Source of the DNA: Corylus avellana
Lineage: Eukaryota > Streptophyta > Magnoliopsida > Fagales > Betulaceae
Direction: 5' to 3'
Assembly (NCBI RefSeq): GCF_901000735.1
Contig: NC_081549.1
Coordinates: 1,178,001 to 1,242,000, forward strand
DNA: 64,000 bases
The notes under the pieces are model-generated. The model worked only from the letters and a program-made list of their open reading frames with translations, searched no databases and was not told where the DNA came from. This document shows, piece by piece, positions 33,876 to 45,159 of this stretch. Position numbers and translations under genes: made by a program. Each line of letters starts with the position of its first letter. The stretch's first letter is position 1.

Positions 33876-35239
33876 GGAACTCAGTGGATCATCCGTACAA
33901 AGGGTTTGGATCGCATTGGGCCTTCTCGTCGAAGACAAGGAGTGATTTTTTTGTTTTTGTTTTATTTTCTCTGAGACGTGCCAAAACAATATGATTATGT
34001 TTTATACATTCCCTCTTTCCATACGCGCACATATAGCGAGTTTTAACCACACTTTGTATTTCCCTTAATTTTGCTCATAATTAATTGTCGACTTTTTTTT
34101 TTCTACCCTTGAAAATATAATAATTTTAAACTTTATAGAAAATTATATGAATGTGCTGGTTCTAAATAGTAGGATTTTGAAAGATATGGTTAGCATATAC
34201 TACACACATCATCCATTGTATTTAATAACATTTCAATTAAGATTAATGTTATTTTTTACATCCATGTTTCATACATGTTTTGATATGGCATGTTTTAAAT
34301 AATTTTTTTTTTAAGTTGTTAACAAGAAAAATCGCTTAAAACATATCATATCAATTTGTATAAAATGAGTTTGATAAATGAATATGAAGAGTAGCATTAC
34401 TTTTTGGCTAAATTAATCAAAAGATAATTGTTATTTTTCACGCTACAATCAAGCCACAATCATACTATTTTAACCTGATCGGACCTGAATTAGTGGCTTT
34501 TGGATTATATTTTGTTAAAAAATAAAAATCAAAGGATGGTGATTATGGATGTTGATTTGATAGTTGATCAATGATTTAAATTTTGAGCTATAAGAAGAGT
34601 GTTGTTAAAGGTAAATTTTGATAATTAATTTGATGGGAGCTAAATTTTAAAACAGTCCTACCGTCTATTTGTAGGGTTGTTAGAAGACCTTGATAAATAA
34701 TACAGGGTCACTAGACAGTCTTATAATCTTATTGGCCAATGTAGGGTCTTAGATTGTCTTAGCGGCCACAATAAGGCTATTAGATGGCATGGACAGATGC
34801 AGAGTTTAGTATGAATAGAGGCCAATAGGCGCACAAAAAAAATTTATTTATTTTTACCTTAAATTTTTTGTTTTCTTTGTGTTGGGGGGCTATGGTCTAC
34901 ACCGGCCACCTCATTTCCATCAGTGCTAGATGGTCTTGATGGTCACCACCGCTATAGGCCAAGCGGCCACCATGTCATCCTCCTTTTTTTTTTATTTTTG
35001 GGTTTGTTCTTAATTTTTAAAAATTTTCATGTGTTTAATCAAAACATGATATAATTCCCATTAACTCTCTATGGTTGCAATATTTATATAAAAAAAAAAA
35101 AATCAATATTTGTATTGTTGCATAGGAATTAGGAAGTTGCAAGGCACATGGCACACAACATCTGTCCGAAGTAGCTTCTCCTACATACATACTAGTTGCC
35201 TCCCCATGTCTACAGTTTGAGGGTCTTCCAGTAGAGACT
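33876..35239. other. Divergent intergenic region between UPL7 and the PPR gene
   Basis: This 1.36-kb stretch must hold both promoters, since the genes are transcribed away from each other. It is AT-rich, with an isolated GC-richer block at about 34880-34980 (ACCGGCCACC, CAAGCGGCCACC). No gene or clear element is supported. Confidence 0.6.
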
Positions 35240-37936
35240 ATGGCAGCTGTTCTCTCTTCCTCTCCGCCCCGCCACCTCTTCTTTCACTTCCCCTCTATGC
35301 CCAAAACCCCTCTACAACCAACGCCTCCGCCACCATTCCTTTCTCTTTCTCTCTTCAAACGCAAACCTTACTACCAGCTCCACTTTTCCGCTTACTCTGC
35401 CCAATCCCTCTCGTCCCCACAATTCCTTTTCGCCTCAGAGTCTAACTACACTCACTCTTCTTCTTCTTCTTCCCCAAACGGTGAAGAAAAGTTTTTTATT
35501 GACGGCTTATTCGATTTGCTTCGCCTCTCGGCTCGCTACGGCGATTCCCAGCTGGCCAAGGCTGTGCACTCGCGCATTCTCAAGCTCGAGGAACACACCC
35601 GTCTGGGTAATGCGCTTATTGCGGCTTACCTCAAGCTGGGTTTGGTCTCTGACGCTTATAGTGTTCTCGTTGGCCTTTCGTGCCCCAATGTGGTGTCTTA
35701 TACGGCTTTGATTTCGGGGTTTTCGAAGTCGAGTCGAGAAGACGAGGCGGTGGAGATTTTCTTTCGGATGAGGGAGTCAGGTATTGAGCCTAATGAGTAT
35801 AGCTTTGTTGCAATTTTGACTGCTTGCATTCGTCGTTCGGAGTTGCAGTTGGGTTTACAGGTTCATGCTATGGTGACCAAAGTTGGGTATTTGGATTCTG
35901 TGTTTGTTTCGAATGCGTTAATGGGGTTGTACGGTAAGTGTGGGTGTTTGGATTTTGTGCTTAAGTTGTTTGGTGAAATGCCTCATAGGGATACTACGTC
36001 GTGGAATACTGTTATATCGAGTGTGGTAAAGGAGTGTATGTACGATAAAGCATTCAAGTTGTTTGGTGATATGAAGGGAAATGACGGGTTTACAGGTGAT
36101 AATTTTACGCTTTCGATCCTTTTGACTGCTTGCAGTGACAGTGCTTCTTTCATGAAAGGCCAAGAAGTTCATGCCCATGCGATCAAGATGGGGTTGGAGG
36201 CCAATTTGAGTGTTAGCAATGCGCTGATTGGGTTCTACACAGAGTGTGGGAGTGTAAAGGATGTGGCAGCTTTGTTTGAGATGATGCCCATAAGAGACAT
36301 TATTACTTGGACGGAAATGATTACAGCATATATGGATTTTGGCTTGGTGGAGTTGGCTGAGGAGATATTTGATGATATGCCAGAGAGGAATTATTTTTCT
36401 TATAATGCACTTTTGGCAGGATTATGTCGAAATGGCAAAGGCTCTAAGGCACTGGAATTATTTGTAAGCATGGTAAAGGACGGGGTACAGTTAACAGAAT
36501 TCACTTTGACAAGTGTTCTTAATGCTTGTGGATTACTCATGGATTGTAAAACTAGTGAGCAAATTCATGCGTTCATTCTCAAGATTGGTTTTGGGTCAAA
36601 TGCTTGTATTGAAGCAGCGCTGCTTGATATGTGTACAAGGTGTGGGAGGATGACAGATGCCAAAAAGATGTTCAGTAGGTGGCCATTTGACGAGGACAGC
36701 TCTATGATTCGGACATCGATGATATGTGGTTATGCTCGAAATGGGCAGCCAGATGAGGCAATTTCTCTCTTCAACATCAGTCAATCAGAAGGAACAATGG
36801 TTGTGGATGAAATTGCATCGACTTCAGTACTTGGTCTCTGTGGAATTGTTGGATGTCAAGACATGGGGAAGCAAATACACTGCCATGCTCTAAAATCCGG
36901 CTTTCTATCTGATTTAAGGGTAGGAAATGCCATAGTGAGCATGTATTATAAGTGTTGGAACATGGATGATGCAATTAAGATATTCAACAATATGCCCACA
37001 CACGATACAGTTTCTTGGAATGGTTTGCTTGCTGGCTATCTTCTACACAGACAGGGTGATGAGGCCTTGGCTATCTGGTCAAAGATGAAGAAGATGGGCA
37101 TAAAACCAGACAAAGTTACCTTTGTTTTGATAATTTCAGCTTACAGAACCACTAGCTCCAATTTAGTTGATGATTGTCGTATTTTGTTTCTCTCAATGAA
37201 AAACATTTACAAAATTGAGCCCACTTCAGACCATTATGCATCCTTTGTTGGTGTTTTGGGTTATTGGGGTCTCCTGGAAGAAGCAGAGGAAATGATCAGT
37301 AAGATGCCTTTCGAGCCCAATGCCCCTGTTTGGCGAGCTTTGCTTGATAGTTGTAGAATCCATTCGAATACAACCATAGGAAAACGGGTTGCGAAGCGTA
37401 TACTTGCTGTGGAGCCAAATGATCCATCTACCTACATACTTGTATCGAATCTGTATTCTGCCTCTGGGAGATGGCATTGCTCTGAAATGGTTAGGGAGGA
37501 TATGAGAGAAAGGGGTTTCCAGAAACATCCAGGTCGAAGTTGGATAATTTGTCAGAACAAGATACATTCTTTCTATGCCAGAGATAAATCCCATCCCCAA
37601 GTGAAAGACATCTATAGCGGATTAGAAATACTAATCTTAGAATGTCTAAAAGCTGGATATGTGCCAGACACAAGCTTTGTTCTTCATGAAGTGGAGGAGC
37701 ATCAGAAGAAGGATTTCTTGTTCTATCACAGTGCAAAACTAGCAGCAACTTACGGGCTTCTGATGACCAGGCCAGGAAAACCCATTCGGATCCTGAAGAA
37801 CATCATTCTTTGTGGGGACTGCCACACATTCTTGAAGTATGTTTCGATCATTACCAAGAGAGAGATTCTTTTAAGAGATTCTTCAGGGTTTCATTGCTTT
37901 TCTAGAGGCCATTGCTCATGCAAAGACTACTGGTGA
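35240..37936 (+). CDS. Pentatricopeptide repeat protein, PLS class with DYW tail (EMB175-like)
   Basis: Intronless, 898 residues, starting ATGGCAGCT after a short leader. The N-terminus (Ser/Pro/Phe-rich, first ~60 residues) looks like an organelle-targeting peptide. Repeats of 31-36 residues follow, typified by NALIGFYTECGSVKDVAALF, YNALLAGLCRNGKGSKALEL and VSWNGLLAGYLLHRQGDEAL. The C-terminus has the E region (PNAPVWRALLDSCR) and a DYW domain ending CSCKDYW. Such proteins bind organelle RNA and many direct C-to-U editing. Here the zinc/catalytic box reads HSAKLA (His830, Ala832) instead of the usual HSEKLA, so the catalytic Glu is absent, while CGDC (Cys858, Cys861) is kept. Length and position beside GDSL and exostosin genes match what I recall of Arabidopsis At5g03800 (EMB175, embryo-essential). 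Orthology is inferred. Confidence 0.93.
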   Translation: MAAVLSSSPPRHLFFHFPSMPKTPLQPTPPPPFLSLSLFKRKPYYQLHFSAYSAQSLSSPQFLFASESNYTHSSSSSSPNGEEKFFIDGLFDLLRLSARYGDSQLAKAVHSRILKLEEHTRLGNALIAAYLKLGLVSDAYSVLVGLSCPNVVSYTALISGFSKSSREDEAVEIFFRMRESGIEPNEYSFVAILTACIRRSELQLGLQVHAMVTKVGYLDSVFVSNALMGLYGKCGCLDFVLKLFGEMPHRDTTSWNTVISSVVKECMYDKAFKLFGDMKGNDGFTGDNFTLSILLTACSDSASFMKGQEVHAHAIKMGLEANLSVSNALIGFYTECGSVKDVAALFEMMPIRDIITWTEMITAYMDFGLVELAEEIFDDMPERNYFSYNALLAGLCRNGKGSKALELFVSMVKDGVQLTEFTLTSVLNACGLLMDCKTSEQIHAFILKIGFGSNACIEAALLDMCTRCGRMTDAKKMFSRWPFDEDSSMIRTSMICGYARNGQPDEAISLFNISQSEGTMVVDEIASTSVLGLCGIVGCQDMGKQIHCHALKSGFLSDLRVGNAIVSMYYKCWNMDDAIKIFNNMPTHDTVSWNGLLAGYLLHRQGDEALAIWSKMKKMGIKPDKVTFVLIISAYRTTSSNLVDDCRILFLSMKNIYKIEPTSDHYASFVGVLGYWGLLEEAEEMISKMPFEPNAPVWRALLDSCRIHSNTTIGKRVAKRILAVEPNDPSTYILVSNLYSASGRWHCSEMVREDMRERGFQKHPGRSWIICQNKIHSFYARDKSHPQVKDIYSGLEILILECLKAGYVPDTSFVLHEVEEHQKKDFLFYHSAKLAATYGLLMTRPGKPIRILKNIILCGDCHTFLKYVSIITKREILLRDSSGFHCFSRGHCSCKDYW

Positions 37937-38640
37937 CCCCCCTTATCTTGTATCTTCCAGCCTATTAACCTTCATTCTTATGGTTGAGAAGTTCCAAGCA
38001 ATTGGAATATAATTGTATATAGATGTGTAATTTTGCATAGGAGAAATTCATTACAAATATTTGAGTAAATAACTTGCAATTATTGTTGATCGATATTTCA
38101 GGATCATTTATGTCAAATCAAATAATTTTTCATGTGATTCAGTGATTGTCACTGAATACCTGTAGTTAGCAATACTTGAAAATGATCTTGTGAATAACAA
38201 AGAAGTCGAGAATTGTCTGTGATATCAAACAGATCAAAGTTGGACCTTCATGCTTGTGGGTTTTGGATAAATGGGTGTAAGATTACATGGCAGCTCACAT
38301 TTTGTGAAAATAAGTGCCACGTGGTCATCCATATTTTAGTTTCGGATGTGATAAGTGCCATGTAGACTGCAAATGTGCGGATCCAATGTATCAAAATAGA
38401 ATGGGTTAAAAATGAAAGATTGTAGCCAGTTATAAATTAGAAATAGGGAAATTTTATTAATTTCTTATCCAAATAACCAGCCAATAACTTATTGGGAAGA
38501 AACTCTCTAAAGAGAGCCAAATAACCTAAACATAAACTAGTTTTTCCTAAAAGATAATTTCAAAGAAAACCAAATCACCTAAACATAAACTACAAAATAA
38601 AAATAAAAATAAATAATAACCTAAACATAAACTAGTTTCC
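37937..38640. other. Gap between the PPR gene and beta-galactosidase copy A
   Basis: Convergent 3' ends. From about 38327 onward the sequence is shared with 45160-45531, the 3' flank of beta-galactosidase copy B, so this marks the left end of the duplicated unit. No gene is supported. Confidence 0.65.
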
Positions 38641-41600
38641 CTAACAGATAATTTCAATGGCTAGTTTATTGGTCTCTTTGCAACCAGTAGGTCCAAGGTA
38701 GCTTTCCGAGACATCGATGGAACACCTTTCTTTGCCGATACAGGCCTGTAATTTATGGGAAAAAAAAAAAAATCGATCAATCCTAAGAGTATTGGCAATC
38801 AAAAAGAGAAACTTGGTTGACAGAATAAAGATATATATGATTGATTACCTTTTGGATGGCCGACAAAGCACTAGGAGACTCACACTTGCCAGCACCGAAA
38901 GACCCACAAGCACCTTTGGGTGAACCAAAGCTAGCAAATCTAATTTGGGAGATAACATTTCCTCCTTGGCATGCCAATTCCAAGGTGTTTCCTTCATAAG
39001 CATTTGCACAAGCTGAACCGACAGTGACTGTCTGAAACTTAACATTCCAAGGGTTTCCTCCAAACTCCTCAAACACAACCAATGTGTTGTCATCACCGTT
39101 GAGAAAATCTCGAGGCACATGGTACCTGAAATTTTCCGAAATTTAGCAAAATGTTGAAGCATGCACTAGCATAAACAAAAGCATGAAATGAATAAGAAAA
39201 TTGACTACCATCGTTGAGAAGGCTTCCCACAATTAGTCATGCATTTGCCATTAGAGTATTCTCCACGATAGTCACACGTTGGAGAACACCCATCTTCACT
39301 TGCAAGGTAACTCGGCCAATACCTCCCAATGCTGTGGCCATTCACCCATGCATGTCCTTTCCCCAACCCCATCAAATCCACCGCAACTGGATCACTCCCC
39401 GTCGGCGCCTTGAAGGTTGTCTAAAACCAGAGAAACATGTTGGATTTAGATTGTGTCGTGTCTGGAAACAGGACATAGAACATAAGTCCAAGCAATATTA
39501 ATGAATGATAAAGTACCTTGTACCAAACAAACATCTTGTTTGTTGGGAGATTATCTCCAAACCACCTCCAACGATGTGAGTGGAGAGGATCATGGAGTTG
39601 TTGTCGTTCACCGCGCAATCCAATCTTGTACGTCCATTTGTTGAAAGCCAATTCCTTGGTTACTTCCTGCATGATATACTTCTCGTCACCCAATTTTTGG
39701 GCAAGGTCATCATCAATTCTCTCTCTCCCGACAATATTAACCGGACCAGAAATTCCAGTTTGCACCAAATCAAAGTTTGGACCATAATGCTACAAAATAT
39801 TGAACAAAGAAAATGTTAGCTTTACGAAAAGAGAAGATTGTTAATTATTGTTATTATAACTTTTGCATGAAATATTAATTCACACTTACAGCCAATCCAA
39901 CAGTGACACTAAGCAAAACTATTTCATTCCTCCCAACGTTCAATTTGATTTTACTCTCAAAAGTGAAGTTGTATTTTCCATTTTGAGCATGTTGAGATCC
40001 TGAGATATACAGAATTAGTGAATTAAGTTGGATGAAAGAAAAGGTTAACGAAAACCAATTGATCAAAATCATGAATTAGAGAAATTTATATGAAAATTAC
40101 CAACATGTCTTCCATTGACGAATGCATGAATTATATGTCCACCAGTTTTCACTTGAAGAGTCGTATCTTTGCCCAAAATTGGGTCAGTGTTCTTGACATT
40201 GAAACTAATTAAACACAAATACATTAAAACAAGTTTAAAAAATAATTAATTAACTTAAAAAAAAAAAAAAACCATATACAATTAATTACCTGGTGATATA
40301 CCAAAGGTAATCACTGGTATCGTTTGTGACAGACTTTTGCTCTAGGAGTTGTTCAACAGTCATTAGACTATCTTCAATGAGGCCATTTTTATTGCTGTGC
40401 TCAAAGCCCTCATCTCTCCATTGCCATTTCAACCCGAAAGGTTCTTCAAGATCATCTGCAGCATTTTCCTTCTTCACCATTACTGATGTTTGGCTGTTAA
40501 CCTGAAAAAAGTTGAACAAAATGATGAACAAATTGTAAAAATTGAAAGATTTTTATTCTGCAAAAAAGAAAAAAAGGGCACCATTGTTGCAGAATCATTC
40601 ACCTTAGCAGTGTTGTAGACTTCAGTAAAGCAATCAGGAAGGATGGTGACAGACCAAGCTGGCACAGTGTAAATGGTGTTCTCGAAGTTGATTGTTGCAT
40701 CTTCTTCTGCATTTCCATTTCCAAAGAAACAGCTTGATTTTCCATCATAACTGTAAATTGTGGCCTGTGTACAAATATATTCAGCATTATTGTTAATTTT
40801 CTAAAATATATTAGAAAAAAGAAAGTAAATAAAAAATAAAAAAACTCACTGTGGTCTTATTCCCATATTCAATACTTCTCACAGAACCATGAGTTAGAAC
40901 CTTCTCCATCGATTTTAGAAGCAAATGAAGTTGCTTTAGATGTCCCCACTTTGGTTGGTTCAAATTACCTAAACATATCATAAGGTTAAAGAAATAATAA
41001 TAATAATTAAAAATTAAAAATTAAAAATAAAACCCCGTTTTATCAAAAAAGAAAAAGTGTTGTTTTTTTTTCTCTTACCATATTCATCTAATGGTGCATC
41101 GTAATCATATGATGTGGTAATGTATGGACCCCCTGATGTACGGCCGAAATTAGTACCACCATGGTACTAGAAAAATGGAAAACCCCACATTAGTATGAAA
41201 TTATTAGTAAACTAAATACTTAAACTTGTTAAATTGAAACTAGACCTGTTAAAATGGAAACCGAGCCAAACTCTAGCAGACTCATATTAGTAAAAAGTGC
41301 ATACCATATAATAGTTCTGAAAAGTTCCACCATATTGAAAAAATCGAGCAACAGCATAAGCAAGGTCTTCAGTGGTTCTGTGTGGATCTTGCAAACCCCA
41401 ACCCTTGAACCTAATTAAGGTCATATAATTTTATTAAATACCTAATATATAAAGTAAAATGCAGGCTACAATATAGAATTTTTTTTTAAAAAAAATAAAA
41501 TAAATAAACAAACAAACAAAAAACCAATATATACCAGCCAGTCCAATTCTCGGTCCACATTTTAGGACTACTGGGATTGTTAGGGGTGAATTGATCACAA

Positions 41601-43360
41601 TACCATCCATTGCAAGTATTAATCTGTACAAAAAAAAAAAAAAAGAATTAATACATTTTAAAAAATAAATATTTAAAAAAAAAAAGAAAAAAAAAAGAAG
41701 ACACAACAAAAAAAATAGTGAATTTTTGACTTGTCTACGGTAAGACACTTTTTACCCCATCACTAATTAGTGACATGGCAAATAATACCATGTCAATAAA
41801 AACATTATTGACAATAATTAGCAACATGTCAAAATTTTCACTTTGGTAAATTGAAATTCAATTTAAAATTTTAAAAAATATGTTTAAATTAAATTTATTA
41901 CTGACGTGGTGTATATTGCCATGTCACTATTTATTGAGTCATTCTGACACGCCAACAAATTTTTGATGTGTGAAAATTACACATCATAATTTTTTGACTT
42001 ATGACATGTCAAAATGACACCCGACACGGCAAAAACGGCTAGTCAATAAATCATGCTTTTTTTTCTTTTCTTTTTTTTTGGTAGTGAGAAGGGGCAATAT
42101 TATATACCATTGGGGATGGAGCATCCGATTGTTGACACATAACCCAGGGACCACCAGTTTGGTAAGATTGAGCCAAATTAGCACACCATTGAACGTATTC
42201 TTTTCCATCATTTCCATACGACCCAATAACATTCCCGTATTCATTTTCAATCTTTTGAACATGCGAAGAAAATAAGAAAAAATTAATTAAAATAGGTAAA
42301 AGAAAAAATTAAGAAGATAAAAAAAAAACTTAATTGTAATTGATCACAAACCTGAGAAATAATAATAGGCCCGCCTTGTGAAGCAAAGAGTTTCTCATGT
42401 TTCATCATGTCCACAATCACCGTCGTAAAATTTGACATCTCGTTCTAATATATTAATTTGAGACGAATAATTAAATTATTCTAATTATTAGAGAATTTAA
42501 TTTAATTATAAGTATCAAAATTTAAAATTAATTACCATAAACACATCATTTTTTGTCCTGAACTTGATGCCTGGAATGTTGTGCAACCACACTGGAAACC
42601 CTCTGGTAAGAATTTTTATTTTTTATTTTTTAAAAAAATGAAATTAAGAGGAGATAAATAAATAAATAAAATAAAATAAAAAATAACAGAAATTAAAGGT
42701 AAAAAAAATTGACATATTTAAAGTTAATAAGATTAATTACCCATAATTCCATTCTGCACACACGTATGGCCCAATCCTAAGAACGGCATAAAGCCCTTCA
42801 TCTTGTATGGTTTTGAGAAATCTTATAAGGTCAAGATTTCCTGAAAAGTCATACTAAAAAATAGAAAAATAAAAACATGATTTTTATTTATAAAACCAAA
42901 TAATTGGAAATTAAAATTTAAGGAAAAAAAGAAAAAAGAGAAAAACCTGACGACGTTGAGCTTCATGGGCATTCCAAAAAACGTAAGTCTCAATTGTGTT
43001 TAAACCACCCTCTTTTGCTTGTTTAATCAAGGATGGCCACATCTATAAGCAAAATATAAATAAATATTAGAAAAAGAAATGGAAAATAGAAGTCCGAAAT
43101 TATAAAATAATTAAAATATAGTACGTATTTTAATACAAGTAAAAGCAAACAATATTATGAAAAATAATACATTAATTAATTAAAAAAAGAAAACATACTC
43201 CAGGAGTGCTACGGGGATAATGAATTGAACCAGAGAGTAGAATTCTCCTTTCTCCATCAATGGTAATTGCTCTTCCATCATGTGAAACATTAAGGGCAAA
43301 TAAAGGCAAAGTGAATAAAAAGAAAGCAGAGATCAATAAGAAAATGGAGGAGGACGCCAT
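38641..43360 (-). CDS. Beta-galactosidase, GH35, with SUEL lectin domain (tandem copy A)
   Basis: Removes terminal beta-galactose from wall polysaccharides or glycoconjugates in the apoplast. Eighteen exons join in frame: 43199-43360, 42947-43042, 42741-42853, 42536-42602, 42352-42444, 42108-42251, 41535-41623, 41305-41410, 41079-41166, 40850-40968, 40603-40764, 40290-40501, 40101-40204, 39890-39999, 39517-39789, 39209-39420, 38849-39125, 38641-38745. The product is 843 residues. Residues 1-22 are a signal peptide. The acid/base motif [14 protein letters not shown] has Glu181; MWTENWTGW has the nucleophile Glu250. The Cys-rich C-terminus ([19 protein letters not shown] to the end) is a SUEL/galactose-binding lectin domain, closest in type to BGAL7/BGAL15. 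Departures from the family pattern: TGGPW where GVPW is usual, and QQSDAP where QQPDAP is common. Both lie just after the acid/base motif. A large insertion sits in intron 6. Confidence 0.95.
41718..42087. mobile_element. Copy-A-specific insertion in beta-galactosidase intron 6
   Basis: Intron 6 is 484 bp in copy A but 109 bp in copy B. The extra ~370 bp are AT-rich with several TGACATG/CATGTCA words. The two ends show weak inverted similarity (TGAATTTTTGACTTG against TGATTTATTGACTAG). TAGTGA occurs at both edges (41716-41721 and 42082-42087). It is probably a MITE inserted after the gene duplication; the class is undetermined. Confidence 0.55.
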
Positions 43361-44295
43361 GATTACAGATGATCAAGTAACAATGGGATCACGAAAAAGA
43401 AATGAAAATAGCTAGAATTAATGATCATGAATTATTTATAGAAGAGTTGAAGTAATTGAATTGGATTAAGATTAGGGAATTATAGTTAATCTAAAACAAG
43501 TTACTGATCATTGTAATCCATATAAAATGAGATATCTTTCAAAATGATTATTGGATAAAATTAACCCATAATCCGTTTGATTAATGTCCATCTAGATTAA
43601 TGAGATAAAAGAACAGATTGCGATAAAGAATACCTCTCTTAATTATTAATGAGATAAAAGTAAATAAATGATATATAGTTAAAAATATTCAAATATACAG
43701 TTGTTTTAGGTTATAATTCTGACAAATAGGAAGAAAAAAAAAATGTTATAGTTTGTTAACTATCCTATAACATTTATTTTTTGGTAAATTATCCTTTTCA
43801 TTCAAAAAGTTTAATTTTTAATTAATCAAATCGATAAACAATAAATAAGCATATCTAACATTTTTTTTAAGTACAATATTTCCGACTTTTATTAAAAATC
43901 AATAAGAAATGCAACATAAATACAATACCTCACAACTATCCCACTATGCAGATATGACAGTCTCAACTAAATTTTGAATTTGAATTTTTTTTTTTTTTTT
44001 TTTAATGATCCACGTGTTAGTTTTGGCTGCCATATCTTCATTTTTCATAATAAGCTAAAAATGTGGTATGTAGCATTTAAAAATGGAGGAAAACTTTATC
44101 CATATTATAATTAATGTTTAATTAGGGAGATTAACATTAACATGATCTATTGCTAATCAGGCTAAAGAAATTCCTTAAGTTATTTGGATAAGTCCAACCA
44201 TATGAGATTATCTAAAGGAAAAAAAGGACAAAAAATGAAACATTATGGAACGTGATTATATTAGTGTCTTCGATTACTTTGACTAAATATAGGTT
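43361..44295. promoter_or_regulatory. Upstream region of beta-galactosidase copy A
   Basis: The ~900 bp upstream of copy A are alignable with 49917-50912 upstream of copy B. Shared words include GAATTATTTATAGAAGAGTTG, TAATCTAAAACAAGTTACTGA and ATGATCTATTGCTAATCAGG, with indels between 43700 and 44020. TATTTATAGA (near 43433-43442) is a candidate TATA element present in both. Both genes therefore started with the same promoter. Confidence 0.55.
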
Positions 44296-45159
44296 CAACC
44301 GAGCATTGTTGGCGATCGAACCAAGGTTGGCGGCTGGTCCAACAACCTTGTTCCCTAGTAGCTCAAATTATGCGGGACAAGTAGTATCCAAACGGGACCT
44401 TCCTGGATCAATTGGACCATAACCCATCTTACGCATGGAGGAGTTTATGGCATGCAAAAAATTGGTGCAAGCTGGTTTGGTGTGGAGGGTGGGCAACGGC
44501 CGGTCAATAAACATATGGGGGATAGGTGGCTGGCTGCCAAGTCCTCTTACATATACTGTCCAGTCTCCTATTAGTGTTATTTCTCCTGAGGCACGGGTTA
44601 GTGAGCTAATTGATGTTGATAAACAGTGGTGGAAAGTGCCGTTAATAAAAAGCATTTTTATGGAGGAGGAAGTGGAGACAATTTGCAATATGGTTATTTG
44701 CCCTGGCGAACTAGGGATGGGATCTTTACTGTCCGCAGTGCCTACCACCTTGACAAATATTTACAGGAAATGGAGAAGGGTCGTTCCTGTTCGACAAAAA
44801 GGTGTTCAGAGGAGATTTGGCGTAAGCTGTGGAAAGTGAGGATACCAAGGACAGTGCAAATGATTTTGTGGAAGGCTTGTCAGAATATTTTGCCTACCAA
44901 AAATAATTTGCACAGGAGGCGTATCACCATGGATGCAGCTTGCCCTATATGCTTGAGGGAGGAGGAGATCACTAGCCATATTCTTTAGAATTGTCCCTCA
45001 GCACAGGATGTGTGGATGGACTGCAATAAAAAATTCCAAAAAAGTACAAGCGATGTAGGTGATTTCGTCTCCATTGCTGGTAAATTTTTGGAAAAGCTGG
45101 AGGGAAATGAGGTGTCTTTGTTTGCAGCAGTAGCGCGACAGATTTGTCCCTCAGCACAT
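44296..45159 (+). pseudogene. LINE reverse-transcriptase C-terminal fragment at the duplication junction
   Basis: The + strand encodes the zinc-binding region that follows plant LINE reverse transcriptase: LVWRVGNGRSINIWG, then in another frame WRTRDGIFTVRSAYHL, IWRKLWKVRIPRTVQMILWK and CPICLREEEITSHIL. It contains a frame change near 44700 and a stop near 44987, so it is dead. It has no poly(A) tail and no target duplication. It starts where unit A ends and finishes where unit B begins. Confidence 0.85.

Larger units (their letters stand above)
38327..44295. repeat. Tandem duplication unit A (contains beta-galactosidase copy A)
   Basis: Similarity with unit B (45160-50912) begins near 38327 (ATGTAGACTGCAAATGTGCGG, GGGAAGAAACTCTCTAAAGAG). 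It runs through the gene and its promoter and ends near 44295 (TATTAGTGTCTTCGATTACT). Introns and flanks are alignable, so this was a genomic, not retrotranspositional, duplication. Boundaries are by eye, within tens of bases. Confidence 0.85.
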
